Numbered from the stretch's first letter, positions 21,498-29,563 are shown. The stretch: DNA of 47,962 nt from a virus (IMGVR_UViG_3300021959_010708:1-47962), one strand, 5' to 3'. Notes: a model not told the origin generated them from the sequence alone. Numbers and translations are program-made.

Positions 21498-22081
21498 TAT
21501 CCAGCGTAATCGTATTCTTCAGGGTTAGACATGAATATTGTAGTTCCGCTGTCTACTGTGAAGAAGTCGAATACGAAGGTAGATTTCCTTGCTGGAAATG
21601 TATATGCTGTTGAATCGTCTGCACCATCGCCCATTGAGTATGGCATTTTAACTGCCGCAGGCATAGTTATGGTGTGTGAGTCAACTGCTCTGTGCATGAT
21701 CACTTTGATCTTCACAGCAACATCTGTGGTGCCATCATCTTCTTTGGGAAAGTTTGAAAAAGAAAATGTCGTGTTGCCGGCAGTTGTCAGAGTGACAACA
21801 TTTCCATTGTTAAGATCGATAGCGGCAGATGTAACTGCACCTAAAGCCTTGACTTTCTGTGACCAGTCTATGAGATTGGCTTGTCCAACATCATGACCAT
21901 TGAAACTTGTTGTTGCATTTGTTGATGCTTTGTTTGATTGCAGTGAAGTTATTTCTGTGCCTGCTGTGGTAAGTTGAGTCTTGATCTGACTGAAATTATC
22001 TCTAAACCCTTGCGAGTCATTGTCTTGTCCTGCTACTGGATATGTAGCATCTATGTTTGTAACTGATATTGCACTTGCCAT
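21497..22081 (-). CDS. Virion structural protein, tail-fibre family (194 aa)
   Basis: A 194-residue protein that begins ASAISVTNIDATYPVAGQDN and then SQGFRDNFSQIKTQL, a start typical of fibre or neck structural proteins in marine T4-like phages: a short anchoring segment followed by a DNF-type helix. The rest is a Ser/Thr/Val-rich beta structure ending NPEEYDYAG. It is preceded by a late motif (22100-22106) and an AGAAGG ribosome site. Similar DNF/NNF start segments occur in 26351-27661 and 27996-28397, suggesting that all attach to the same part of the particle. Confidence 0.75.
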   Translation of the reverse strand: MASAISVTNIDATYPVAGQDNDSQGFRDNFSQIKTQLTTAGTEITSLQSNKASTNATTSFNGHDVGQANLIDWSQKVKALGAVTSAAIDLNNGNVVTLTTAGNTTFSFSNFPKEDDGTTDVAVKIKVIMHRAVDSHTITMPAAVKMPYSMGDGADDSTAYTFPARKSTFVFDFFTVDSGTTIFMSNPEEYDYAG

Positions 22082-22099
22082 TTTGTATTACCTTCTGAG

Positions 22100-22106
22100 T
22101 ATTTAT
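22100..22106 (-). promoter_or_regulatory. T4-type late promoter motif for 21497-22081
   Basis: Minus strand ATAAATA, 18 bases before the ATG; the interval holds an AGAAGG ribosome site, so this late gene has a short leader. Confidence 0.65.
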
Positions 22107-23632
22107 GATGCTTTACGGATTAAATCCCTGTGTTTTGATGTGTTAGTGATGCCTTCCAGCACGTTCTCACGTGCAAACAGCACCTGCGTGTCCTCTGGTT
22201 TTTGCTGATCGAATGTAATGATCTGGCTGAAGAATGTGGTGCCCTTGCCGTCAAAAGTGGTTTCCGTGCCACCAAAGTATGAAGTGTCATACAAGTTGCT
22301 GTCAGCACTTATGCGAATAGTATCCGCTGTGATCTTTGGCAATGCTTCGTTGGGCTTGTCAAATGTCACATAATCGTTGACTCCGAAAGTAGTTTTTTTC
22401 CTTCTGAAAGTGATCACCGAACCAGACCTTGGAGCATAAGCAAAAGTTAAAATGCTTGAATACAAGGCCGTGGAGTCCGCGCCAGCAGAATCCTGCTCGC
22501 TGGAATCGTTGATGGGTTCGACTGTGTAGGTCGGATTGCCGCTGGCATCCAATGTGTTCATGGAGATCCCATCGATGGTAACTTGTACATGTTTAGGCAA
22601 TGTTACCCGTTGTGGTAGTATGTATGAAGTTGTGTTTCCATCTGCTACAAATGTTGCTGTTGGCCTGTTGTCGTCGATGGTTGTTCCCTTGTGTTTGTCT
22701 ATGTAAAGTCTATCGATCTGGAAGAACACTGTAGATAGGTCGAATGATTGCTCATTCTCTAATTTGAACAGCACTCTTTCGGCTTGATTAGGTTTGACGT
22801 ATCTAATTGGTAAAATCAATTTGTATCCAGTAGCCAATTGGTTAGATTGATTAGATTTCATCCAGTGTGGCATGTATTCAAATTCCGAAACATTCAAGTT
22901 GTCCTTGATGGCCTTCTTCATGTTGTTGATGCTGGCAATGTAAAGTTCATGACCGTTTATTTTATCCTGCACGGTGTTGGGTGATTTTTCATATGCGTCG
23001 ATCAGTTCGGCATACACTATTTCGTAGATTACATTGCCTTTTGGATCTCTGGCCTTGCCGACTGCAAAATTAGAAATTCTTAATTTAGTGTTGTAGAAAT
23101 TCCTACCAAGGGCACTGTTGAAATCAGATAGATAAGGTGCTTCTACTCCCGACATTATAAGCACATTCCTTGAGCCTGTCTGGAAATTTATGTCAGACAT
23201 CCTATATAATATGTCCGGATCAAATATCTTAGTGTCCGCCACAAATCTATCAAAAGCATTTTTTGTGATCTTGTCCGGAGATATCTTGGCGTAAATGTTT
23301 CCTACTTGGTTGGTGTTCAATCTTTTTTCAGTTATCGAATACTCATGTGTGCTGGTGACAGGTCTGTCTTTGTTAGTGGCTTTGACTGTAAATCTAAAAA
23401 CTTGATCGAAAGTTGTTTTTTGGCCATCGAAGTATGTGGTGTTTTCGTCACACTCGAACATGTTGTGCTGAGTGATTCCGAATATTTCTCCGGATGGGTG
23501 TACTGATAGTCCTGGTGGTAACTTGCCGGAATAGTAACTGTATTCCAACGGTACTCCAGCATCCGAAACAGCACTCACCCTGAACAGGCTGTTCTTGTTG
23601 TTTGTTATGCTACCCAGACTCACGTGTCCCAT
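22103..23632 (-). CDS. Large virion structural protein (509 aa), putative-Ig (He_PIG-like) N-terminus
   Basis: A 509-residue protein. The start carries PLEYSYYSGKLPPGLSVHPSGEIFGI, the G.LP.GL...G.I.G signature of He_PIG-type cadherin/Ig domains. Near-repeats of the type YFDGQKTTFDQVF and YFGGTETTFDGKGTTF occur near both ends (about residues 67-81 and 457-475). It has no enzymatic motif and is most likely part of a tail fibre or adhesin. It starts in a TAATG overlap with the 315-aa He_PIG protein, and the two may work as, or derive from, a single long fibre protein. Expression should be driven by the late promoter at 24586-24592. Confidence 0.75.
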   Translation of the reverse strand: MGHVSLGSITNNKNSLFRVSAVSDAGVPLEYSYYSGKLPPGLSVHPSGEIFGITQHNMFECDENTTYFDGQKTTFDQVFRFTVKATNKDRPVTSTHEYSITEKRLNTNQVGNIYAKISPDKITKNAFDRFVADTKIFDPDILYRMSDINFQTGSRNVLIMSGVEAPYLSDFNSALGRNFYNTKLRISNFAVGKARDPKGNVIYEIVYAELIDAYEKSPNTVQDKINGHELYIASINNMKKAIKDNLNVSEFEYMPHWMKSNQSNQLATGYKLILPIRYVKPNQAERVLFKLENEQSFDLSTVFFQIDRLYIDKHKGTTIDDNRPTATFVADGNTTSYILPQRVTLPKHVQVTIDGISMNTLDASGNPTYTVEPINDSSEQDSAGADSTALYSSILTFAYAPRSGSVITFRRKKTTFGVNDYVTFDKPNEALPKITADTIRISADSNLYDTSYFGGTETTFDGKGTTFFSQIITFDQQKPEDTQVLFARENVLEGITNTSKHRDLIRKAS

Positions 23633-24579
23633 TACAGTGATAACTCCTTGAGGTCAGCGAACCATGTGATTTCATTGGCGCCTTGGCCTTCCACTTCTAT
23701 CTTGAACTGCCTTGTGAAGGTCTTGTCGTCGAACAGTGGTGATGATTTGATCACTTGGATTGTGAAAGTATAAGTTGTTAGGGTGTCGTATATCAAAGGC
23801 ACTACTCCGTAAATTTCCCCGCTCAAAGTACTCACCGACATGCCAGGAGGCAGTGATCCACTGGAAAGGCTATATCTCAGTGTGGTTTGTCCTGACAGCG
23901 AAGGTATGTCTCCTGGATCATACACATTCACTTTGACCACATTGTAATTTTGGTGCTTGATCCTGCCTATGATACTATCCTCTGCTTGTAACCAGTAAAG
24001 ATCAGAAACTGAGGTGAGTTCGTATGTAATTGAAAAATCTCTGTCCACATAATTTACTCCGTCCGTTACTCTCACGGTGAAGTTGTACACAGTGGTAGAA
24101 TCTGGAGTGTATGCAACCACTCCTATTATCTTGCCCGTCTTCTTGTTGAGTGTAAGATTGGATGGCAATGATCCGGAAACGATCCTGTATTCCAGAATGC
24201 TGTCATCTTGATCGGTCGCCAGCAGTGAATAGTTAACGTAATCTCCGTTGTTGACTGTGAGTATGTTTCCGCTGGCAGTTGTCCAAACTGGACCATCTGA
24301 CCCAAGAATCACTATGGTGAAAGTGCGGTCAACCGAGTATGTGCCATCTGTGACTCGCACAACGAAATCGTACTCTTTTTTCCTGTCCACTTCCAGCGGC
24401 ACTCCTGACAGAAGTCCTTTGCTTGACAGGGTTATTCCTGATGGTAATGTTCCCGCTGATTTAGTGAAAGTAAGGCTTTGTCCTGCAGGGTCATCAGCCA
24501 ACAACTGCTTGGAGAATGAAGATTTTTCTTCCACTGTCGCTAACAATCCAGACCGAGTTTTCCATTGAGGTTTTGCCAT
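23632..24579 (-). CDS. Fibre/adhesin protein with three He_PIG-like repeats (315 aa)
   Basis: A 315-residue protein made of about three repeats of roughly 95 residues, each with a G(T/S)LP(S/P)G(I/N/M)xLxxxxGxxxG core: GTLPSGITLSSKGLLSG, GSLPSNLTLNKKTGKIIG and GSLPPGMSVSTLSGEIYG. Each repeat also carries a YxFxVRVTDG-type strand (YDFVVRVTDG, YNFTVRVTDG, YTFTIQVIKS). Such cadherin/Ig-like modules occur in bacterial adhesins and phage fibres and bind glycans or proteins. It starts six bases after a late motif and is translationally coupled to the 509-aa protein. A host-range role is plausible. Confidence 0.8.
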   Translation of the reverse strand: MAKPQWKTRSGLLATVEEKSSFSKQLLADDPAGQSLTFTKSAGTLPSGITLSSKGLLSGVPLEVDRKKEYDFVVRVTDGTYSVDRTFTIVILGSDGPVWTTASGNILTVNNGDYVNYSLLATDQDDSILEYRIVSGSLPSNLTLNKKTGKIIGVVAYTPDSTTVYNFTVRVTDGVNYVDRDFSITYELTSVSDLYWLQAEDSIIGRIKHQNYNVVKVNVYDPGDIPSLSGQTTLRYSLSSGSLPPGMSVSTLSGEIYGVVPLIYDTLTTYTFTIQVIKSSPLFDDKTFTRQFKIEVEGQGANEITWFADLKELSL

Positions 24580-24585
24580 TTGTAC

Positions 24586-24592
24586 TATTTAT
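24586..24592 (-). promoter_or_regulatory. T4-type late promoter motif (leaderless spacing) for the fibre operon
   Basis: Minus strand ATAAATA ends six bases before the ATG at 24577-24579. Confidence 0.65.
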
Positions 24593-24599
24593 GGAAAAT

Positions 24600-24622
24600 A
24601 GTGGGTGTGTGCTACACCCACT
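24600..24622 (-). terminator. Intrinsic terminator after the 157-aa virion gene
   Basis: Nine-base-pair perfect hairpin (AGTGGGTGT / ACACCCACT, five-base loop), followed on the minus strand by ATTTT. It separates the 24636-25109 gene from the late promoter of the fibre operon. Confidence 0.7.
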
Positions 24623-24635
24623 ATAAAAGTTAAGA

Positions 24636-25109
24636 TTACTGTGAATCTATGTTTGCGATACCAAGTGCCGCAACTGAAGATGCGTCAAATGCCTCGTCAC
24701 CGATCGCCGCACCACCTTGTGTGTTGTTGCCATCTGCGATTGAAGATTTGAACTTGTTAGAACCTGCAGTAGCGTCAGCACCGATTCCTCCTACAACAAC
24801 AGTTCTATTTGTGATTTTAGAAGCGTTGTCTACAGATGAATCAAGTGGGTTTACAACTGAGATTCTGAACTCGCCTTCTCCCAGAGCACCGGAAGCTTTG
24901 TCAACAAGTGTAAGCACGACATCTGAAGCGGCTGAGTCAGCCACTGCGTCTACTCTCACTTTGAATTTTCTTGTTGAACGCTGAGAAACGATGTACGCAA
25001 GTGAATCTTGTGTAGTTGTTGTTTCTGTTCCGCCTACGAGTCTGTATGAAGTTACTTGAATCTTGCCTGCGCCTGATCCTAAGTATTTTTTATTAATAGG
25101 TCTTCCCAT
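24636..25109 (-). CDS. Virion structural protein (157 aa)
   Basis: A 157-residue protein starting MGRPINKKYLGSGAGKIQV, a start I associate with structural proteins of marine T4-like phages. It is rich in Ala, Ser, Asp and Gly, with mostly beta character and low complexity toward the end. Expression looks strong and separately controlled: it has its own late motif (25208-25214), a roughly 95-base structured leader, an AAAAGGAGAA ribosome site and its own terminator (24600-24622). That suggests a high-copy virion component. Confidence 0.72.
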   Translation of the reverse strand: MGRPINKKYLGSGAGKIQVTSYRLVGGTETTTTQDSLAYIVSQRSTRKFKVRVDAVADSAASDVVLTLVDKASGALGEGEFRISVVNPLDSSVDNASKITNRTVVVGGIGADATAGSNKFKSSIADGNNTQGGAAIGDEAFDASSVAALGIANIDSQ

Positions 25110-25207
25110 TATGTTCTCCTTTTGTTTGTGTGTCCAACGTGGGTTCTAGCCACTACGCGGAGGACGTTACCGCATAAGTCCTGCTATGCAAGCTCTATTA
25201 GACTGTG
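25110..25207 (-). promoter_or_regulatory. Structured leader of the 157-aa virion gene
   Basis: About 95 untranslated bases between the late motif and the ATG. The minus-strand RNA can form competing helices: GCATA/TATGC (25072+100 region, i.e. 25172-25176 with 25185-25189), AGGAC/GTCCT (25061+100 region, i.e. 25161-25165 with 25178-25182), GCGG/CCGC (25157-25160 with 25170-25173) and GTGG/CCAC (25139-25142 with 25150-25153). The first three exclude one another. No known riboswitch class is recognised. Confidence 0.4.
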
Positions 25208-25214
25208 TATTTAA
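25208..25214 (-). promoter_or_regulatory. T4-type late promoter motif upstream of structured leader
   Basis: Minus strand TTAAATA followed by CACAG; located in the short gap after the radical SAM gene stop at 25229. Confidence 0.55.
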
Positions 25215-25228
25215 TGGTAATGTTGGGT

Positions 25229-26296
25229 TTATTCTACTGTGCTATAACGATAGTTTTGGCGTTTGGCAAAGTCGCCACACTTTTTAAAGCACTCTGGATT
25301 GTGGAACTTGGCGCCTTTGATCCAGGACTTATATAATAGTTCTTTGTAGTATGGTGTTTTGAGAATCTCATCCAACGAGTTGTGCATTAGGCTGTTCCAT
25401 GTCGACCCGTACTCTTCATCTATTTGCTTGAGTGTTGGTTCGTTGTCGAAATGGTAGTCTGTTGCAAACCAACAGCAAGGCCAAACCTTGCCACTCCAAT
25501 CCACGAACACTTCTTTCTTGTGATACATGAGACAAAATATGGAATCTGCTTTGTCCTGTTCAGTGATGTTTTCTGGTTGCGTCCATTTGCTGACAGTCTT
25601 GGTCTCGGGATGCTCGTGTTTTTCGCTTGTGGTAGGATTGACTATAAATTTCTCTGTGACAATTTTGCCATCTACTTTCTTTTTGATGTAAGAAGTCCAT
25701 GGTGCGATGTTTCTCACGTTCTGTCTCAGCATGAGTGGAATCTTCAAACTGTCCGCCAGTTCCTTTGCCTGTGGTATGCTCTTCTCATTGTGAGCGAACA
25801 CCAGGTACTGCCACTCGCCTATGCCGCCGTTGTGCATGTATGCGGTCATGTTCTCTACTATCTTGTCCCAGTCCACATTCACGCGATAAAGATGGTTAGT
25901 ATCCTCCCACCCATCCACTGAGAATTTGACCTGCAATGATTGTGTGCGGGCACTTAGTTTGCCCAGCCTCTCGAATGTTTGCACGGTGTTGGCTCCACCA
26001 TTGGTGAAGATTTCTATGGTGGCATGGTTGTCTATGAGGTACTCGCAGATGTCTGCTATGTGCCTATTCATGAATGGTTCATCCACGGTGCCGCCGAGGG
26101 TGATGTGTTTATCTCGGATTATGTCAGGAGTGAATATTTTTTGCACTGTGGGAAGATCCCACTCCATCAGCTTGTCCGCCAGATAAGGATGTGTTTCCCC
26201 TTTGTGCGTCCTCGCACATCCAGGACACCTCGAATTACACTTGTTGGTGATTTCAAAATGAATGTTTTGCAGTTTATCGACAGAAATGTCCAGCAT
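25229..26296 (-). CDS. Radical SAM/SPASM-type protein (2)
   Basis: A 355-residue enzyme with the core motif NKCNSRCPGC (CxxxCxxC, about residues 16-25), and LGGTVDEPF in the position of the SAM-binding GGE. C-terminal cysteines VFVDWSGKVWPCCWF and NPECFKKCGDF look like SPASM/twitch auxiliary-cluster ligands. It is set between virion genes but has its own leaderless sigma70-type promoter, so it is probably expressed earlier. It is more diverged than the other two radical SAM proteins and has its auxiliary Cys at the C-terminal end. The substrate could be a peptide or a sugar; unknown. The ATG at 26296 is chosen from the promoter spacing over an adjacent TTG. Confidence 0.87.
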   Translation of the reverse strand: MLDISVDKLQNIHFEITNKCNSRCPGCARTHKGETHPYLADKLMEWDLPTVQKIFTPDIIRDKHITLGGTVDEPFMNRHIADICEYLIDNHATIEIFTNGGANTVQTFERLGKLSARTQSLQVKFSVDGWEDTNHLYRVNVDWDKIVENMTAYMHNGGIGEWQYLVFAHNEKSIPQAKELADSLKIPLMLRQNVRNIAPWTSYIKKKVDGKIVTEKFIVNPTTSEKHEHPETKTVSKWTQPENITEQDKADSIFCLMYHKKEVFVDWSGKVWPCCWFATDYHFDNEPTLKQIDEEYGSTWNSLMHNSLDEILKTPYYKELLYKSWIKGAKFHNPECFKKCGDFAKRQNYRYSTVE

Positions 26297-26331
26297 CAAG
26301 ATATTATAACAGAGTCAGTGGGGTTTTTCAA
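26297..26331 (-). promoter_or_regulatory. Sigma70-type promoter, leaderless geometry, for radical SAM gene 2
   Basis: Minus strand: -35 TTGAAA at 26326-26331, 17-base spacer, -10 TATAAT at 26303-26308, six bases, ATG at 26294-26296. The -35 lies in the loop of the preceding terminator hairpin. Confidence 0.72.
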
Positions 26332-26338
26332 CCCCACT
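26317..26338 (-). terminator. Hairpin terminator after the 436-aa fibre gene
   Basis: Nine-base-pair perfect stem (AGTGGGGTT / AACCCCACT) with a four-base loop, between the convergent-free gene ends; no long T run follows on the minus strand. Its loop contains the -35 box of the next promoter. Confidence 0.6.
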
Positions 26339-26350
26339 TATGAATTAGAA

Positions 26351-27661
26351 TTAACCAGGATAAAAGTCCACGTTCCATGCACCGTTGGCAAATATCGCTG
26401 TCGCGAGTGAACGCACTCCCTGTGTGGAGTCAGCATTGGTAGTGCCAGGCATTATGAATGGATACCATTTGTATGAAGCATCCACATCACCGTCGATAGG
26501 ATTTCTCACATTTGACAGTGTCACTGCTGTGGAACTGACTGCTGACGAGTCCCCTGCGATTGTGAAGTACATGATTTGTCCTTCGGCTCCATCCGCCAGC
26601 GTGTATCCACCTTCGCCCGCCGCCAATGAATGTACAGTGTATGCAAGTGAAAGTGCAGTGGTCGATGTTGCGAGGTTGTCCGACACACCGTAGATTGTTC
26701 CTGCTTCTATGGTTATGTTGCCGTTGGTTCTCACATTGTTGTTGAAGTAGACAGAGTCGGAGAATCTAATCTGCGAAGAATCACCCGCAGATTCCAGCTC
26801 TGATACTCTAAGGATTCCTTCCACATCAGTGGCTCCGCCAATCACTAATCTAACAGAGTCTTTGAGATTGATGTTAGAAGTTGTGATGGATGTGGCATCC
26901 ACATCTCCCTGCACAGCAAGTGCAGGAGTTTCGAGTGCGACGGAATCCGAATTAATGATCTTGTTTGCGTCAATAGTGTTTGCCGATAATGTGCCAACCA
27001 CATGAAGATCTTCTTCCACCGTTACCGCAGTTGAGTCAGCGGATGATATAGAATTGGTGTCTATGCTGTTGGCAGAAAGTGTTCCTTCGCACAGTATGCC
27101 TTCACTGAATGTTACCACAGAAGAATCGAGTGATGATACTGAATTGATTTGTAGTGTTTCGCCTTCGAAGTTTGCCACGATGGTTGCTTTTGCTGTGTCA
27201 GTCACCGAAGTTGCTGACGCATTTGAAGTTGATGTGACCGCTTTCCATTTATCATCACCTTCATTCCAATAGAACACAGCATTGTTACCAGCACCGCCTC
27301 GATTGATGTATAAACCCGCATCAATGTCTGCGCCGGACGAATTTCTGTTGAATTCGACCAAGTTGTCTTCAACTTGCATGGTTGTGGCATTCATTTGTGT
27401 TGTTGTGCCTTTGACCTCGAAATCTGCATTTACTATAAATTTGCCTGTGCCGTTAGGATCAATTGTGATGTCGCCGTTGGTTGTTCTGTTGGTTATTGTT
27501 GAATTTTGGAAATATAAATCAGAAAGTGTGGAAGCACTCGGGCCTCCTAATGTGTCATAAATTTCTGTAAAATTGTCGTTGATTTTATCAAACGCTGTTC
27601 TTAACGGATCACCCGTGCCGTCATTGGCCGCTGATCCTATATTGATGTTTTGGTATGCCAT
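26351..27661 (-). CDS. Tail-fibre-like structural protein (436 aa)
   Basis: A 436-residue protein. The N-terminus AYQNINIGSAANDGTGDPLRTAFDKINDNFTEIYDTLGG is a particle-anchoring segment found on fibre proteins of T4-like marine phages. The shaft has many LSANSIDTNSISSADST-type repeats (beta-helix or triple-stranded fibre). The C-terminal part (GGYTLADGAEGQIMYFTIAG onward) resembles the globular tip found on several marine phage fibres. It has a late motif (27685-27691), an AGGAGAA ribosome site and a terminator at its end. The DNF/NNF start is shared with 27996-28397. Confidence 0.85.
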   Translation of the reverse strand: MAYQNINIGSAANDGTGDPLRTAFDKINDNFTEIYDTLGGPSASTLSDLYFQNSTITNRTTNGDITIDPNGTGKFIVNADFEVKGTTTQMNATTMQVEDNLVEFNRNSSGADIDAGLYINRGGAGNNAVFYWNEGDDKWKAVTSTSNASATSVTDTAKATIVANFEGETLQINSVSSLDSSVVTFSEGILCEGTLSANSIDTNSISSADSTAVTVEEDLHVVGTLSANTIDANKIINSDSVALETPALAVQGDVDATSITTSNINLKDSVRLVIGGATDVEGILRVSELESAGDSSQIRFSDSVYFNNNVRTNGNITIEAGTIYGVSDNLATSTTALSLAYTVHSLAAGEGGYTLADGAEGQIMYFTIAGDSSAVSSTAVTLSNVRNPIDGDVDASYKWYPFIMPGTTNADSTQGVRSLATAIFANGAWNVDFYPG

Positions 27662-27684
27662 ATTTTGTTCTCCTGTGGTAAGTG

Positions 27685-27691
27685 TATTTAC
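27685..27691 (-). promoter_or_regulatory. Late promoter motif for the 436-aa fibre gene
   Basis: Minus strand GTAAATA, with an AGGAGAA ribosome site (27668-27674) between it and the ATG. It abuts the plus-strand motif at 27691-27697. Confidence 0.55.
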
Positions 27692-27697
27692 TAAATA
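27691..27697 (+). promoter_or_regulatory. Late-promoter-like motif for the plus-strand zinc-ribbon gene
   Basis: Plus strand CTAAATA, 20 bases before the ATG at 27718, back to back with the minus-strand motif. Confidence 0.45.
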
Positions 27698-27717
27698 ATT
27701 CTATAAACCTAAAGTAA

Positions 27718-27999
27718 ATGTTCATCAAGCAAACCACAGAGATACACCTACATCAGCGTGAAAGCAAATTAGGTAACGTACACAATTTCAAAAGGCGCAG
27801 GACAGTGTATCATTTCAAGTGCGATGATTGTGGAAAAGAATTCCTCAGAGACAAGGCCAAAGTTACTGCCAAGCGAGCATCAAATGATTATCATCATGTG
27901 TGCACCAAGTGTGATGTGCATAGATATGCTCAGAAAGTGGGTGTTGAGATGCGTAAGATTTGGTCTATCGATGCCAGTTCTACTGAAGTAAAACTTTAA
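27718..27999 (+). CDS. Small zinc-ribbon protein (93 aa)
   Basis: A basic 93-residue protein with two CxxC knuckles, FKCDDCGKEF and VCTKCDVHRY, separated by about 25 residues, which should bind one zinc ion. The N-terminal part is rich in Arg/Lys (FKRRRTVYH). It is one of only four plus-strand genes and is inserted divergently among fibre genes; its end overlaps the convergent 133-aa fibre gene by four bases. I recall similar proteins in marine T4-like phages, function unknown. A DNA- or RNA-binding role, or a remnant of a homing-type nuclease, are possibilities. Confidence 0.75.
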   Translation: MFIKQTTEIHLHQRESKLGNVHNFKRRRTVYHFKCDDCGKEFLRDKAKVTAKRASNDYHHVCTKCDVHRYAQKVGVEMRKIWSIDASSTEVKL

Positions 28000-28397
28000 C
28001 CTGCAGACACTTTGAGTGTGCCTGAATCGTTCCACAGCTGACCAGCATTATTAGGATTTGAAGTAGGTAGATTCGAAAGCATTATCACTGCACCATTTAC
28101 AGTCAATCCATCTTCAATAGTGACTTGTGCAGAATCATCTGACTTGATTGTGTTTACCACAAGGTCTGAACCAATCACAACATCACCAGTTCCGTTGGGT
28201 GATATGTTGATGTCTGTGTTGGTGAAAGTGGATGATATGGTGTTGCCTGATATGTCTATGGATTTTCCTGTGGAGTCCAGCCCCATCAGATCATACAGTT
28301 CGTCGAAGTTGTTGTTGCACTTCTCCATGGCCGAGCGGAGTGTGTCGCCCGTTCCTGTGTTGATTCCTGTGCCTACGTTGATTCTTTGTTTGCTCAT
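27996..28397 (-). CDS. Short tail-fibre-like protein (133 aa)
   Basis: A 133-residue relative of the 436-aa fibre protein. It shares the anchor segment (QRINVGTGINTGTGDTLRSAM then EKCNNNFDELYDLMGL) and one round of the following NTDINISPNGTGDVVIGSDL-type repeat, but lacks the long shaft and tip. It ends with SNPNNAGQLWNDSGTLKVS, a common last segment of marine phage fibres. It therefore looks like a short partner or cap using the same attachment site. The late motif at 28404-28410 ends six bases before the ATG. Confidence 0.8.
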   Translation of the reverse strand: MSKQRINVGTGINTGTGDTLRSAMEKCNNNFDELYDLMGLDSTGKSIDISGNTISSTFTNTDINISPNGTGDVVIGSDLVVNTIKSDDSAQVTIEDGLTVNGAVIMLSNLPTSNPNNAGQLWNDSGTLKVSAG

Positions 28398-28403
28398 TAT
28401 GAG

Positions 28404-28410
28404 TATTTAT
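28404..28410 (-). promoter_or_regulatory. T4-type late promoter motif (leaderless spacing) for 27996-28397
   Basis: Minus strand ATAAATA, six bases before the ATG at 28395-28397, overlapping the stop of the Fe-S carrier gene. Confidence 0.65.
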
Positions 28411-28727
28411 TTTACAGAAAAGGAAGTTCCGCATCCACAGGCCGAAGCCGCATTGGGATTATCGTAGGTGAAATAGGACCCAAATATTTCCTTTTTGTAG
28501 TCTATGCGTGTGCCCAACACGAACATTTCGCACACATCTGCAACCAGCACTTTGACGTCGCCAAACGCCAATTCTTGATCACCATCCTTTTTGCTGTCTT
28601 CTACATCGATTTGATAGTTGAATCCAGCACAACCACCACCTTTGACTCCGAAACGAATGTAAGGTTTGCCGTTGGCATCCAACACTTCTTTCATCTTTTC
28701 TTGTGCTGATTCTGTAACTTCTATCAT
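28407..28727 (-). CDS. A-type Fe-S cluster carrier (IscA/SufA/ErpA family)
   Basis: A 106-residue HesB-like protein. The three invariant cysteines are present: GGGCAGFNY (about residue 33) and the CGCG pair in SACGCGTSFSV near the end. Such proteins accept Fe-S clusters from a scaffold and pass them to apo-enzymes. It has its own late-like motif five bases before the ATG and lies downstream of the SufT-like and Nfu genes, so the three make a cluster-delivery set. Clients could be the three phage radical SAM enzymes. Confidence 0.93.
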   Translation of the reverse strand: MIEVTESAQEKMKEVLDANGKPYIRFGVKGGGCAGFNYQIDVEDSKKDGDQELAFGDVKVLVADVCEMFVLGTRIDYKKEIFGSYFTYDNPNAASACGCGTSFSVK

Positions 28728-28732
28728 ACTAA

Positions 28733-28739
28733 TATTTAA
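28733..28739 (-). promoter_or_regulatory. T4-type late promoter motif (leaderless spacing) for the Fe-S carrier gene
   Basis: Minus strand TTAAATA, five bases before the ATG at 28725-28727. Confidence 0.55.
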
Positions 28740-29045
28740 TCAGAACCCCAGGGCCAATCTGACATCTTCTGACATCATGTCTGGTCCGAATGGTGGATCG
28801 AATGTTGTGATTATCTCACAGATGTCAACACCTTCCACTGATTCTGTGGCTGATTTGATGTCCTCTATGATCATGTCCGCCGCTGGGCAAAAAGCCGATG
28901 TCAGCGTGTGTGTGATCTTCGCTGTGGGTAAATTTTGTAGATCTATGTCGTATATCAGGCCAAGATCATATATGTTGACGCTGATTTCCGGATCATAGAC
29001 GTTCCTTAAATTTTTTACAATCGATTCTTTTATTTGCTCGCTCAC
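28740..29045 (-). CDS. SufT/MIP18-family Fe-S assembly protein (DUF59)
   Basis: A 101-residue protein of the DUF59/MIP18 family. NLRNVYDPEISVNIYDLGLIYDI is the family signature (DPE...N..DLGL), and the conserved Cys is in TSAFCPAADMI. Members (SufT, PaaD, MIP18) help mature Fe-S proteins. It begins in an ATGA overlap with the Nfu gene, which is strong evidence for joint function with it and with the A-type carrier downstream. Confidence 0.9.
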   Translation of the reverse strand: MSEQIKESIVKNLRNVYDPEISVNIYDLGLIYDIDLQNLPTAKITHTLTSAFCPAADMIIEDIKSATESVEGVDICEIITTFDPPFGPDMMSEDVRLALGF

Positions 29046-29563
29046 ACTATCCTCACTTGTTTGATTTCGGGAACTTTGGATGCTATCTTATTGTAGACCG
29101 CTCCAAGGGTGGCTTCGTTGTTAGGGCAACCCCAACAGGATCCATGCATTTGAAGATGCACTATGCCATTTTGATATTTGACAAACTTGATGTCCCCACC
29201 ATCCATTTGCACAGCGGGCCTGATTTCATCTTGGATGATCTGCCTGATTGCACAACATATCTCATCTGTGCAGTATTGATCTGTCTGTCCTGTCTCGATG
29301 AAACACTTATCGGACTCCATCACTTGTTTGACCTTATCGGTAATCTCACCCCATCCCCATTGCGGAAACTTAGTCACGGTGACTTCATGATCCTGTAAAA
29401 GGACATATCTCACTCCCGCGACCCTGAATAACTTTTTCACGAAGTCGTTGGATTTGATGGCGAGATCGATGTCGTACCAAACTGAACCATTGCCCACCAA
29501 CTGAGACCTTGATTTAAATTTCAAAGCATCGGGGTTGGGGGTTGGTTCAGTCTGTACGAACAT
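29042..29563 (-). CDS. Nfu-type Fe-S cluster carrier (NifU C-terminal domain)
   Basis: A 173-residue Nfu protein. The N-terminal domain starts MFVQTEPTPNPDALKF, the Nfu_N signature. The C-terminal NifU domain has IRPAVQMDGGDIKFV and the cluster-binding CxxC in GSCWGCPNN. The ATG at 29563 is chosen because MFVQTEPTPNP is the family's normal start and it forms a TAATG overlap with the superoxide dismutase stop. Nfu hands 4Fe-4S clusters to client enzymes. The set Nfu, SufT-like and A-type carrier, with SOD, forms a compact Fe-S protection and delivery module. Confidence 0.93.
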   Translation of the reverse strand: MFVQTEPTPNPDALKFKSRSQLVGNGSVWYDIDLAIKSNDFVKKLFRVAGVRYVLLQDHEVTVTKFPQWGWGEITDKVKQVMESDKCFIETGQTDQYCTDEICCAIRQIIQDEIRPAVQMDGGDIKFVKYQNGIVHLQMHGSCWGCPNNEATLGAVYNKIASKVPEIKQVRIV

